A DNA stretch of 22,665 bases from Beijerinckiaceae bacterium (lineage in GTDB: Bacteria > Pseudomonadota > Alphaproteobacteria > Rhizobiales > Beijerinckiaceae). Shown in pieces: positions 1 to 6,475 of this stretch (position 1 is the stretch's first letter; each line of letters begins with the position of its first letter). The position numbers and the translations under genes are program-made. The DNA lies in NCBI GenBank assembly GCA_947455285.1, contig CANGOK010000016.1, positions 1-22,665 on the forward strand, given 5' to 3'. The notes below the pieces were generated by a model. It saw nothing but the letters and a program-made list of their open reading frames with translations. It was not told the DNA's origin and made no database searches.

Positions 1-390
1 CGCCAGAGTGTCGACAAGGGTGGCCTTCGCGCCATGGTCGCCCGACATGCCGCCCAGAACGGCGTGCCTTTCACGCTGGCTGACGCAGTGGTGAAGGTGG
101 AGAGCAACTACAATCCGCGCGCCACTAATCGCAGCGGCGCCATGGGTCTTATGCAGATCAAGACCCAGACCGCGCGCGGCGAGGGGTTCTCCGGCAGTTC
201 TTCGGATCTTCTCAATCCCGAGACCAACATCCGTTTCGCCATGCGCTATCTGGCGACGGCCTACCGCATGTCTGGCGGTGATCTCTGCGGCACGGTGATG
301 CGCTACCAGCAGGGCCATGGCGCGCGTCGCATGTCGGCCGCCGATCATAGTTACTGCGCCAAGGCGCGGGGCTTCATGGCCCGAGGCTGA
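1..390 (+). CDS. Lytic transglycosylase, SLT domain (5' end outside window)
   Basis: This is the C-terminal part of a soluble lytic transglycosylase, which cleaves the MurNAc-GlcNAc bond of peptidoglycan in the periplasm and leaves 1,6-anhydro ends. The frame is open from base 1, so the ATG at 34 is probably internal and the true start and signal peptide lie upstream. Counting from the ATG at 34, the catalytic-glutamate motif VKVESNYNPRA places the Glu at residue 23. The GLMQIKTQTAR block follows, then NIRFAMRYLATAY, all classic SLT (lysozyme-like fold) signatures. Two cysteines (GGDLCGT and HSYCAK) could form a disulphide in an exported enzyme. The stop is TGA at 388-390. The family is clear. 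The exact subfamily cannot be named from this fragment. Confidence 0.9.
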   Translation, partial: RQSVDKGGLRAMVARHAAQNGVPFTLADAVVKVESNYNPRATNRSGAMGLMQIKTQTARGEGFSGSSSDLLNPETNIRFAMRYLATAYRMSGGDLCGTVMRYQQGHGARRMSAADHSYCAKARGFMARG

Positions 391-397
391 GCCTCCG

Positions 398-429
398 AAA
401 GCTAGGCGGGACCCTCCCCCGGCTTTTTT
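398..429 (+). terminator. Probable intrinsic terminator of the lytic transglycosylase gene
   Basis: An AAAGC arm (398-402) pairs with GCTTT (422-426). Inside it, a GG-GGG arm (405-410) pairs with a C-rich arm (415-419) around a short loop, with one bulged C and a mismatch. The helix runs into six T residues (424-429). It starts 8 nt after the stop codon and ends 13 nt before the rnpB -35 element, so it would insulate rnpB from upstream transcription. The helix is imperfect, so confidence is moderate. Confidence 0.55.
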
Positions 430-442
430 GGGGCTGTGGTCA

Positions 443-471
443 TTGACCCTGGGCCTCCGCTGCCCCTATGT
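443..471 (+). promoter_or_regulatory. Sigma-70-type promoter of rnpB
   Basis: TTGACC at 443-448 and CTATGT at 466-471 are separated by exactly 17 nt. This matches the alphaproteobacterial housekeeping pattern TTGAC-N17-CTATNT. The predicted start of transcription (about 477-479) falls at the first base of the P1 helix of RNase P RNA. That position independently supports both calls. Confidence 0.8.
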
Positions 472-474
472 GAG

Positions 475-871
<397 letters not shown>

Positions 872-881
872 TTTTCTCTTC

Positions 882-919
882 AAAATAAAAACGCCGGACC
901 CTCAGAGGATCCGGCGTTT
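882..919 (-). terminator. Strong intrinsic terminator of ettA, facing the rnpB 3' end
   Basis: On the minus strand, AAACGCCGGA (919-910) pairs with TCCGGCGTTT (898-889). The helix continues inward through a G-U pair and three more pairs to a 3-nt loop, about 14 bp in total. It is followed by an almost pure T run (TTTTTATTTT, ending at 882). This is a textbook terminator 18 nt after the ettA stop. The same inverted repeat could slow polymerase leaving rnpB on the plus strand, but its plus-strand T tract (GTTTGCTTTG) is poor. Confidence 0.9.
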
Positions 920-936
920 GCTTTGTCGCGGCGCTA

Positions 937-2589
937 TCAGCGGCTGAACTTCTTGTATTTCAACCGATGCGGGATCACGCTGTCCACGCCGAGGCGGCGC
1001 TTCTTGTCTTCCTCGTAATCCGCGAAGTTGCCTTCAAACCATTCCACATGGCTTTCGCCCTCGAAGGCGAGGATATGGGTCGCGATGCGGTCGAGGAAGA
1101 AGCGATCATGGGAGATGATGACGGCGCAACCGGCGAAGTCGGTCAGCGCGTCTTCAAGCGCACGAAGCGTGTCGACATCGAGGTCGTTGGTCGGTTCGTC
1201 GAGCAGCAGAACATTGGCGCCGCTCTTGAGCATCTTGGCGAGATGGACGCGGTTGCGTTCACCGCCCGAGAGCATGCCGACCTTCTTTTGCTGGTCCGCG
1301 CCCTTGAAGTTGAAGGCGCTGCAATAGCCGCGGGAATTGATTTCGCGCTTGCCAAGATAAATGACGTCGTTGCCGCCGGAGACCTCTTCCCAGACGGTCT
1401 TCTTGTCGTCGAGCGCATCGCGTGACTGGTCCACATAACCCAGATGCACGCTCTCGCCGATGGCGATCGCGCCAGCGTCGGGCTTTTCTTGCCCGGTGAT
1501 CATGCGGAACAGCGTGGTCTTGCCCGCGCCGTTGGGGCCGATGACGCCGACGATGCCGCCGGGGGGCAGTTTGAACGACAGGTCGTCGATCAAAAGCTTG
1601 TCCTGGAAGCCCTTGGACAGATGGTCGAAGTCGATCACATTCTGGCCGAGGCGCTCGGCCACGGGGATGATGATCTGGGCGGTGGTGGGCGCCTTGTCGT
1701 TTTGCTTGGCGACCAACTCCTCGTAACGCTGGATACGCGCCTTGGACTTGGCCTGACGGGCCTTGGGCGAGGAGGAAATCCACTCGCTTTCGGCTTCGAG
1801 GGCGCGCTGGCGAGCCTCTTCCTCGCGGCCTTCCTGCGCGAGGCGCTTCTGCTTCTGCTGCAGCCAGGCGGAGTAGTTGCCCTCGTAGGGAATGCCGCGG
1901 CCGCGGTCGAGCTCAAGGATCCAGCTCGTCACATTGTCGAGGAAGTAGCGATCGTGGGTCACGATGAGGATCGCGCCGGGATATTGGCGCAGATGCCCTT
2001 CGAGCCAGTTCACGGTCTCGGCGTCGAGATGGTTGGTCGGTTCGTCGAGCAGCAGCAGTTCGGGCTGCTCAAGCAGTAGCTTGCAGAGCGCCACGCGGCG
2101 CTTCTCACCGCCTGAGAGGCGATCCACGGCCCAGTCGTCAGGAGGGCAGCCGAGCGCCTCCATGGCCTGGTCGACCTGACTGTCGAGATCCCACAGGCCC
2201 TGCGCCTCGATCTCGTCCTGCAACTTCGTCATTTCATCGGCGGTCTCGTCGGAATAGTTCATCGCGAGTTCGTTGTAGCGATCAAGGATGTCCTTTTTCG
2301 CCTTCACGCCGAGCATGACGTTGCCGCGCACGTCGAGTTCATTGTCGAGCTGCGGCTCCTGCGGCAGATAGCCGACGCGCGCGCCCTCGGCGGCCCAGGC
2401 CTCGCCGTTATATTCGTGATCCATGCCCGCCATGATTTTGAGCAGGGTGGACTTACCCGAGCCGTTGACGCCGAGCACGCCGATCTTGGCGTCGGGATAG
2501 AAGGAAAGGTGAACGTTCTCCAGCACCTTCTTGCCGCCGGGCCAGGTCTTGGAGAGGCCTTGCATGTGGTAGATGAATTGCCGCGCCAT
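937..2589 (-). CDS. ettA: Energy-dependent translational throttle protein EttA (ABC-F ATPase)
   Basis: EttA is a soluble ABC-F protein that binds the ribosomal E site and gates the first elongation step according to ATP/ADP level. Its 550 residues are close to the 555 of E. coli EttA. It carries two ABC cassettes: Walker A GVNGSGKST at 40-48, signature LSGGE 158-162 and Walker B LLLLDEP 178-184; then GPNGAGKTT 351-359, LSGGE 440-444 and VLLLDEP 460-466. The basic, Glu/Arg-rich linker (about 240-300) is the P-site tRNA interaction motif region. The chosen start gives MARQFIYHMQGL, matching the family N-terminus. An in-frame ATG 16 codons upstream (2637) lies inside a leader hairpin and adds unrelated sequence. 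The gene follows the opgC/SGNH pair after 111 nt and ends at a strong terminator. Confidence 0.95.
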   Translation of the reverse strand: MARQFIYHMQGLSKTWPGGKKVLENVHLSFYPDAKIGVLGVNGSGKSTLLKIMAGMDHEYNGEAWAAEGARVGYLPQEPQLDNELDVRGNVMLGVKAKKDILDRYNELAMNYSDETADEMTKLQDEIEAQGLWDLDSQVDQAMEALGCPPDDWAVDRLSGGEKRRVALCKLLLEQPELLLLDEPTNHLDAETVNWLEGHLRQYPGAILIVTHDRYFLDNVTSWILELDRGRGIPYEGNYSAWLQQKQKRLAQEGREEEARQRALEAESEWISSSPKARQAKSKARIQRYEELVAKQNDKAPTTAQIIIPVAERLGQNVIDFDHLSKGFQDKLLIDDLSFKLPPGGIVGVIGPNGAGKTTLFRMITGQEKPDAGAIAIGESVHLGYVDQSRDALDDKKTVWEEVSGGNDVIYLGKREINSRGYCSAFNFKGADQQKKVGMLSGGERNRVHLAKMLKSGANVLLLDEPTNDLDVDTLRALEDALTDFAGCAVIISHDRFFLDRIATHILAFEGESHVEWFEGNFADYEEDKKRRLGVDSVIPHRLKYKKFSR

Positions 2590-2607
2590 AGGCTGTTCAG
2601 TCCTGAA

Positions 2608-2637
2608 ATGGGAAAAGACGTGCGCTCTTTTACCCAT
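2608..2637 (-). promoter_or_regulatory. Leader hairpin just upstream of ettA
   Basis: On the minus strand the ettA leader reads ATGGG-T-AAAAGA, a 7-nt loop GCGCACG, then TCTTTTCCCAT. That is an 11-bp helix with a single bulged T. It ends 18 nt before the ettA start codon, and its 3' arm is followed by TTTC and an AGGA-type ribosome-binding site. The helix is seen directly. A role in attenuation or translational control is inference. Confidence 0.5.
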
Positions 2638-2671
2638 GCGGCGCGCGGGGGTCCAGCATGATGAGGGCGAA

Positions 2672-2690
2672 GCGGGGCCGTTCGGCCCGC
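2672..2690 (-). other. GC-rich hairpin after the SGNH hydrolase gene
   Basis: GCGGGCC and GGCCCCGC pair around GAAC on the minus strand, with one bulged base. The hairpin lies 11 nt beyond the stop codon of the hydrolase gene. There is no T tract, so it is not a convincing intrinsic terminator. It may be a 3'-end or processing structure, and transcription could continue into ettA. Confidence 0.4.
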
Positions 2691-2700
2691 CTGTCCCGCC

Positions 2701-3516
2701 TTATTTGCCCGGCGTTTCGGCCGGCTTGGCCGTTTCGCCCTTGCCCATTTCGCCCTTGGGCAGATCCTTCTTGCGGATGAACAGATTGGCGATGACCGCA
2801 TGGGCGATATGCTCGGCCATGCACTGGTAGCCCATATCGTTCATGTGCAGCCCGTCATTCGTCATCAGCTCCGGGCTGCTGGGATTGTTGCGGGCGATGA
2901 ACTGCATGGCGTCATAGCGCCTGACATAGAGCACGTTTTCAGCCGCCGCGGCGCGCCGCAGCGCTTCTCGGATGGCGAAGTAATTCTGGTCGCGAGCGAA
3001 TTGCGGCGTGTATTGAAGGCCGACCAGAACCACATCGATGTTGGCGTTTTTCAGCCACTCGAGGGTGGAGACCACTGTCCGCTCGAAGTCCTGCGGGGGC
3101 ACGCGTGACAGCGCATCGTTGGTGCCGAGCTGCCAGAGGACCACGTCGGGCTTTTCGAGCGCGACTTCGGTGCGGAGCCTGTCCGCGGTGGTCTGGGCCA
3201 CTTCGCCGGAGACGCCGCGGTTGGTGATGACGGCCTCGGTTCCCTGCAGGCTGGTTTCGAGAATGCCTCGTAGCTGATCCGGATAGGTCTTGCGCCGGGA
3301 GCTCGCGCCAATGCCGTAGGTCGATGAGGAGCCGATCGCCAGAATCCGGACCTTGCCGCCCTCTTCGAGCCGCTTGGTGAGGTGGGGCAGGGGCGCATTC
3401 GTCGAAATGTCGGCGCCTGGCGCCTCGCATTGGGGGCTCAGGGGCGGCAGGACGGTCTGGGCGCTTGCGCTGAGGCAGGCGGCCAGCAGTGCTAATATGG
3501 CTGGAAAGCTCCTCAT
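2701..3516 (-). CDS. Exported SGNH/GDSL-family hydrolase or acyl-transfer enzyme
   Basis: This is a 271-residue protein with a Sec-type signal peptide (hydrophobic residues about 4-16, likely cleavage after SASA) that acts outside the cytoplasm. All four SGNH blocks are visible. Block I is IGSSSTYG at 61-68, with Ser64 the expected nucleophile and Ser in place of the usual Asp of GDSL. Block II is NRGVSG, with Gly101. Block III is GTND at 131-134. Block V is DGLH at 221-224, giving the Asp/His of the triad. The ATG at 3516 overlaps the upstream acyltransferase stop as ATGA, so the two are translationally coupled. That suggests a pair acting on one periplasmic glycan. Substrate (acetyl or succinyl esters, glucan or peptidoglycan) cannot be read from sequence. 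A longer in-frame extension to 3729 only shadows the upstream gene. Confidence 0.88.
   Translation of the reverse strand: MRSFPAILALLAACLSASAQTVLPPLSPQCEAPGADISTNAPLPHLTKRLEEGGKVRILAIGSSSTYGIGASSRRKTYPDQLRGILETSLQGTEAVITNRGVSGEVAQTTADRLRTEVALEKPDVVLWQLGTNDALSRVPPQDFERTVVSTLEWLKNANIDVVLVGLQYTPQFARDQNYFAIREALRRAAAAENVLYVRRYDAMQFIARNNPSSPELMTNDGLHMNDMGYQCMAEHIAHAVIANLFIRKKDLPKGEMGKGETAKPAETPGK
2733..2762 (-). repeat. Two-copy 15-bp tandem repeat in the hydrolase 3' end
   Basis: Two adjacent 15-bp units (2733-2747 and 2748-2762) match at 13 of 15 positions, with core TTTCGCCCTTG on the plus strand. They encode the Lys/Gly/Glu-rich KGEMG-KGET part of the hydrophilic C-terminal tail. This is probably a recent local slippage duplication in a non-catalytic tail. 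Confidence 0.7.
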
Positions 3517-4595
3517 GACGCGCGGCTGCGAACCCTCCACTCGACTACCCAGGCCGTGACGCCCATGGTTATTATGCCCATAAGTAACACCGCCGTGTCC
3601 ACCGCGATACTTCCTCCCAGTACGAAGCGCGCAAATTGCGAAGCTAGAGCAAAGAGGGATCCTATGCAGAAGACATAGAGCGAATTGCGCCCCAGCATGG
3701 AGAAAAATCGTGAAAGGGGGCGCATCCACCTCTCGACATAGTAGAAGGCGCCGTTGAACAGGGCCACCAGCGCAAGCAGATGCAAAATGCGCGATGGAGT
3801 GGCGAAGGTCTTGTCAAACATGAAGAAAAGTTTGGGCTCGGGGACGGCGAGCGGGTCTGGCGCATAATCGGCCAAGCCAATAGCCACGCCGGCTAGCACT
3901 CCCGCCAGCCCGAGCCAGCGCAGGGGCGTCGTGTGGCGGCGCAGCGCAGCCATGGGGCCATTGGCGTCGGCCAGCATATATCCGATCACAAACACGAGCT
4001 GCCAGGCGAAGGGGTTGAAATACCAGCGTCCTTCGACCGGCCAGGTCGGCAGGTTGACGCCCGTGGTCAGGATCGTCGCGTAGAGCGTCACGGACAGGAT
4101 CAGGGGAAGCCATTTCCAGATGCGGTCGGAAATCACGCAGAGCGGCGCGCCTGCGATCAGGACCACATAGAGGGGCAGAATGTCGAAAAAGCCCATCTGA
4201 TGGCTGAGGATGACGATCCCCACCTGCGTCTCGATCGGCGCCTCGAAGGCGGCCGAAGCGTTGTTCCACTCAAGAAAGAGCGGGTTTTCCAGCCAGATCG
4301 CGCCCGCCGCCGTCAGCGCCAGCGCCATCTGGGTGATGATCAGCTGGGTGAAGAAAATGGTCAGCGCCCGGGTCTCCAACCGCATGACGACGCTGGGAAT
4401 AGTCATCGGCTCCTTGCGGTTGCTCATGAGCAGGCGCATGGACCAGCCGGCCAGAAACACGAAGAGTTCTGCGGCGTCGGATATGCCGAAGTGCCGCATT
4501 GTGTAATTTTCATAAAAAAGCCCTGGCACGTGGTCGATGAAAATCGTGACGAGCGCGAATCCTCGCCAGAAGTCGATTTCGTTCGGGCCGCGCAT
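3513..4595 (-). CDS. opgC: OpgC-type integral membrane acyltransferase
   Basis: This is a polytopic membrane protein of about 360 residues and roughly ten hydrophobic segments, of the OpgC/acyltransferase-3 type. E. coli OpgC (MdoC) succinylates periplasmic osmoregulated glucans; in alphaproteobacteria the exact acyl group and acceptor are usually not established. The N-terminus NEIDFWRGFALVTIFIDHVPG carries the conserved first-helix motif with the likely active His22, followed by DAAELFVFLAGW. Start choice is uncertain. The ATG at 4595 sits directly before the family motif. ATGs at 4652, 4736 and 4745 are in frame, and 4736 has an AAGGA 9 nt upstream, but the added stretch uses AGA, TTA, ATA and CGA codons unlike the rest. 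The stop overlaps the next gene's ATG, forming an operon with the SGNH hydrolase. The gene is divergent from mraZ. Confidence 0.85.
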   Translation of the reverse strand: MRGPNEIDFWRGFALVTIFIDHVPGLFYENYTMRHFGISDAAELFVFLAGWSMRLLMSNRKEPMTIPSVVMRLETRALTIFFTQLIITQMALALTAAGAIWLENPLFLEWNNASAAFEAPIETQVGIVILSHQMGFFDILPLYVVLIAGAPLCVISDRIWKWLPLILSVTLYATILTTGVNLPTWPVEGRWYFNPFAWQLVFVIGYMLADANGPMAALRRHTTPLRWLGLAGVLAGVAIGLADYAPDPLAVPEPKLFFMFDKTFATPSRILHLLALVALFNGAFYYVERWMRPLSRFFSMLGRNSLYVFCIGSLFALASQFARFVLGGSIAVDTAVLLMGIITMGVTAWVVEWRVRSRAS

Positions 4596-4719
4596 GTCGG
4601 GTCGGATTCCCCAGGGGCAGGCTTCAGGGCGCCAGAAGCCCAGACCTAGCATGGTCAGCGGCGGAGGCAACAAATCTCGATCATTTCCCGCTCGGGCATT
4701 GATTATCGCGGATAATCTG

Positions 4720-4734
4720 GTCCCAGTTTGGGAC
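4720..4734. repeat. Perfect inverted repeat near the opgC start
   Basis: GTCCCA-GTT-TGGGAC is a perfect 6-bp inverted repeat with a 3-nt centre. Its arms contain TCCCA and TGGGA, the same pentamers as the MraZ box 83 bp away. It overlaps the alternative opgC start codon at 4736. It could be an operator or a small hairpin; its function is unknown. Confidence 0.5.
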
Positions 4735-4811
4735 ATATGAACCATTCCTTAACACTAAAAAAGTCTAATCGGGTCTGGAGCGGGCATGTCCCGTTTCGAC
4801 TCACTCTCTCG

Positions 4812-4839
4812 TTGACGCCCATAATATCCCATGCTATCC
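4812..4839 (+). promoter_or_regulatory. Probable promoter of mraZ and the dcw cluster
   Basis: TTGACG (4812-4817) and CTATCC (4834-4839) are separated by 16 nt, a good match to alphaproteobacterial sigma-70 promoters. It would start transcription near 4846, giving a leader of about 105 nt before mraZ. The MraZ-box repeats begin at the last base of the -35 element and run through the -10 and the start site. That position fits direct repression by MraZ. Confidence 0.65.
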
Positions 4840-4851
4840 CAATTCATCCCG
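4817..4851. promoter_or_regulatory. MraZ box: four pentamer repeats at 10-bp spacing
   Basis: On the plus strand GCCCA (4817-4821), TCCCA (4827-4831), TCCCA (4837-4841) and TCCCG (4847-4851) recur with an exact 10-bp period. Read on the minus strand they are CGGGA, TGGGA, TGGGA and TGGGC, each separated by 5 nt. E. coli MraZ is known to bind TGGGN direct repeats separated by 5 nt upstream of mraZ, so this is the expected operator for autoregulation of the cluster. The exact period, the identity of the pentamers and the position directly upstream of mraZ agree. Confidence 0.85.
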
Positions 4852-4882
4852 TTCAGAGTTGTGTGCGCGTCAGCGTCGCAAT

Positions 4883-4904
4883 CGCGCCGTTTTTCAACGG
4901 CGCG
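4883..4904 (+). promoter_or_regulatory. Perfect hairpin in the mraZ leader
   Basis: CGCGCCGTT (4883-4891) and AACGGCGCG (4896-4904) form a perfect 9-bp stem around a TTTC loop, 47 nt before the mraZ start codon. No T tract follows, so it is not an intrinsic terminator. It lies within the predicted transcript leader and could affect mRNA stability or folding. Function is not established. Confidence 0.55.
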
Positions 4905-4951
4905 TGCAGGATATGGGCTGGCCATGGTGGCCCGCCGGGTGAGTTGGTCGT

Positions 4952-5437
4952 TTGGATCGTTTCGTCTCGCATTTCACCAACCGGCTCGATGCGAAGGGTC
5001 GGGTGTCGATACCAGCCTCTTTTCGGAGCGTGCTGGCGGGGGACGGATTCGAGGGTCTGTACGTTCATCCCTCTCTGGAGGCGGAGGCTCTCGACTGCGG
5101 CGGCCATGGGCTGCTGAGCGAGATCGACGGTCTTCTGGAGACTCTCTCTCCCTATTCGGAGGAGCGGGACGCGTTTTCGACGGCGCTGCTTGGCGCCAGC
5201 GAGATCCTGAAGGTCGATCCGGAGGGCCGGGTCATCCTGACGGAGCGGTTGAAGGCCTATGCGGGGCTCGCCGGCGAGGTGACCTTCGTTGGGCTGGGTC
5301 AGAAGTTTCAAATCTGGGAGCCCGGGCGGTTCCGCGCGCATCTGGACGAGGCCAGAAGCCGGGTGCGCGACATGCGGAAACAGCTCAGCGCCAGACATGC
5401 GGCCAGCGCGCCGCAGCCTCGAGGAGCACGGGAATGA
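4952..5437 (+). CDS. mraZ: Transcriptional regulator MraZ
   Basis: MraZ is the DNA-binding regulator of the dcw cluster, forming ring-shaped oligomers of SpoVT/AbrB-like domains and typically repressing its own operon. The 161 residues contain two copies of the fold with the family DxxxR motif: DAKGR at 13-17 and DPEGR at 89-93. The start is a TTG codon. An in-frame TGA at 4940-4942 rules out anything longer, and the resulting N-terminus MDRFVSHFTNRLDAKGR is the alphaproteobacterial MraZ start. A GGGTGAG ribosome-binding site precedes it at about 8 nt. A Pro/Ala/Arg tail (about 150-161) follows the second domain. The stop overlaps the rsmH start as ATGA. MraZ-box repeats lie in its promoter. 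Confidence 0.95.
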   Translation: MDRFVSHFTNRLDAKGRVSIPASFRSVLAGDGFEGLYVHPSLEAEALDCGGHGLLSEIDGLLETLSPYSEERDAFSTALLGASEILKVDPEGRVILTERLKAYAGLAGEVTFVGLGQKFQIWEPGRFRAHLDEARSRVRDMRKQLSARHAASAPQPRGARE

Positions 5438-6474
5438 AATCGGGCCGCGGCGATGACCAAAATCTCGCCGCAGGCGGACCGGCCCGGCACATTCCTGTGC
5501 TTCTTGACGAGGTGATCGAAGCGCTCGCCCCTCGTGCGGGCGGCGCCTATCTCGATGGCACTTTCGGCGCTGGCGGCTATTCGCGCGCCCTGCTTGCGAC
5601 GCCGCAGCTTCGAGTGCTGGGACTCGACCGTGATCCTGACGCCATCGCTGGCGCAGCGCCGCTCATCAGCGAAGCCCAGGGCCGGTTGCGCATCGAGCAG
5701 GCGCGGTTCGGCGACCTCGCGGAGGTCGTTGTGCGCACCGGCTTTGCGCCGCTCGATGGTGTGACCCTCGACATCGGCGTCTCCTCCATGCAGCTCGACG
5801 AGGCCGCGCGGGGATTTTCCTTCCGTCAGGAGGGGCCGCTCGACATGCGCATGGAGCAGAGCGGGCGCAGCGCGGCCGACATCGTCAACGAGGCCAGCGA
5901 GGAAGAGCTGGCAGACATCCTTTATTATTACGGTGAGGAACGCCTGGCGCGCCGCATCGCTCGCGCCATCGTCGCCGACCGCAAGGTGAAGCCCTTCCTC
6001 ACTACGCGCGCGCTTGCCGAACTGATTGGCCGCCTCGTGCCGCACAAGCCGACCGAGATTCACCCGGCGACACGCAGCTTTCAGGGCTTGCGCATCGCCG
6101 TTAATGACGAGCTAGGCGAATTGGTGCGCGCTCTGGCCGGCGCCGAAGAGGTTCTCAAGGAAGGTGGTCGCCTTGCGGTCGTCACCTTCCATTCACTCGA
6201 AGACCGCATCGTGAAGCAGTTCTTCGCCGCCCGCTCGGGCCGCGGTCAGGCGCGCTCGCGTCTTCTGCCAGGAGAGCCCGTGCCGCCGCCCGCCACATTC
6301 GATCTCGTCGGCAAGCAGCCGGTGATCGCTGGCGCGGAAGAACTTGCGCGCAACCCGCGCGCCCGTTCGGCGAAGCTGCGCACGGGGCAGCGCACCAGCG
6401 CTCCGGCTCGTGGTCTCGACGCCGATCTCGCCGCCCTTGCGGCCCTGCCAACTCATTCAGGAAAGGGGCGCTGA
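5434..6474 (+). CDS. rsmH: 16S rRNA (cytosine1402-N4)-methyltransferase RsmH
   Basis: RsmH (formerly MraW) methylates N4 of C1402 in the decoding centre of 16S rRNA using S-adenosylmethionine. It is the usual second gene of dcw clusters. The 346 residues show HIPVLLDEVIEAL near 19-31, the SAM-binding loop LDGTFGAGGYS at 40-50, LDIGVSSMQLDEAARGFSFR, GPLDMRM and, late in the protein, TFHSLEDRIVKQFF. The ATG at 5434 overlaps the mraZ stop (ATGA) and has a GAGGAG ribosome-binding site 7 nt upstream. The same frame stays open far upstream through mraZ, but that extension has no RsmH similarity and is only mraZ read out of frame. Confidence 0.97.
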   Translation: MKSGRGDDQNLAAGGPARHIPVLLDEVIEALAPRAGGAYLDGTFGAGGYSRALLATPQLRVLGLDRDPDAIAGAAPLISEAQGRLRIEQARFGDLAEVVVRTGFAPLDGVTLDIGVSSMQLDEAARGFSFRQEGPLDMRMEQSGRSAADIVNEASEEELADILYYYGEERLARRIARAIVADRKVKPFLTTRALAELIGRLVPHKPTEIHPATRSFQGLRIAVNDELGELVRALAGAEEVLKEGGRLAVVTFHSLEDRIVKQFFAARSGRGQARSRLLPGEPVPPPATFDLVGKQPVIAGAEELARNPRARSAKLRTGQRTSAPARGLDADLAALAALPTHSGKGR

Positions 6475-6475
6475 C

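Larger units (their letters stand above)
4596..4951. other. Divergent intergenic region between opgC and mraZ
   Basis: These 356 bases hold no convincing gene. They include an AT-rich stretch (about 4740-4770), a perfect inverted repeat at 4720-4734, an imperfect one (CGGG-N5-CCCG, 4781-4793), a GACTC site (4798-4802), the mraZ promoter and MraZ-box repeats (4812-4851), and a leader hairpin (4883-4904). If opgC starts at 4736, the left third would instead be coding. No clear minus-strand promoter for opgC could be recognised. Confidence 0.7.

Noticed and set aside
3933..4649. 238-codon plus-strand frame
   Set aside because: It is antisense to the acyltransferase gene, with a charged translation lacking any recognisable domain. 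It is a shadow of the transmembrane codons.
4745..4770. Possible CtrA site (TTAA half-site) in the divergent region
   Set aside because: Only one half-site (TTAAC) is present. The second TTAA at 7-nt spacing is missing.
4831..6474. 547-codon frame continuous with rsmH
   Set aside because: The first 200 codons run through the promoter, leader and mraZ in another frame and have no RsmH similarity. The rsmH start at 5434 has a ribosome-binding site and the ATGA overlap.
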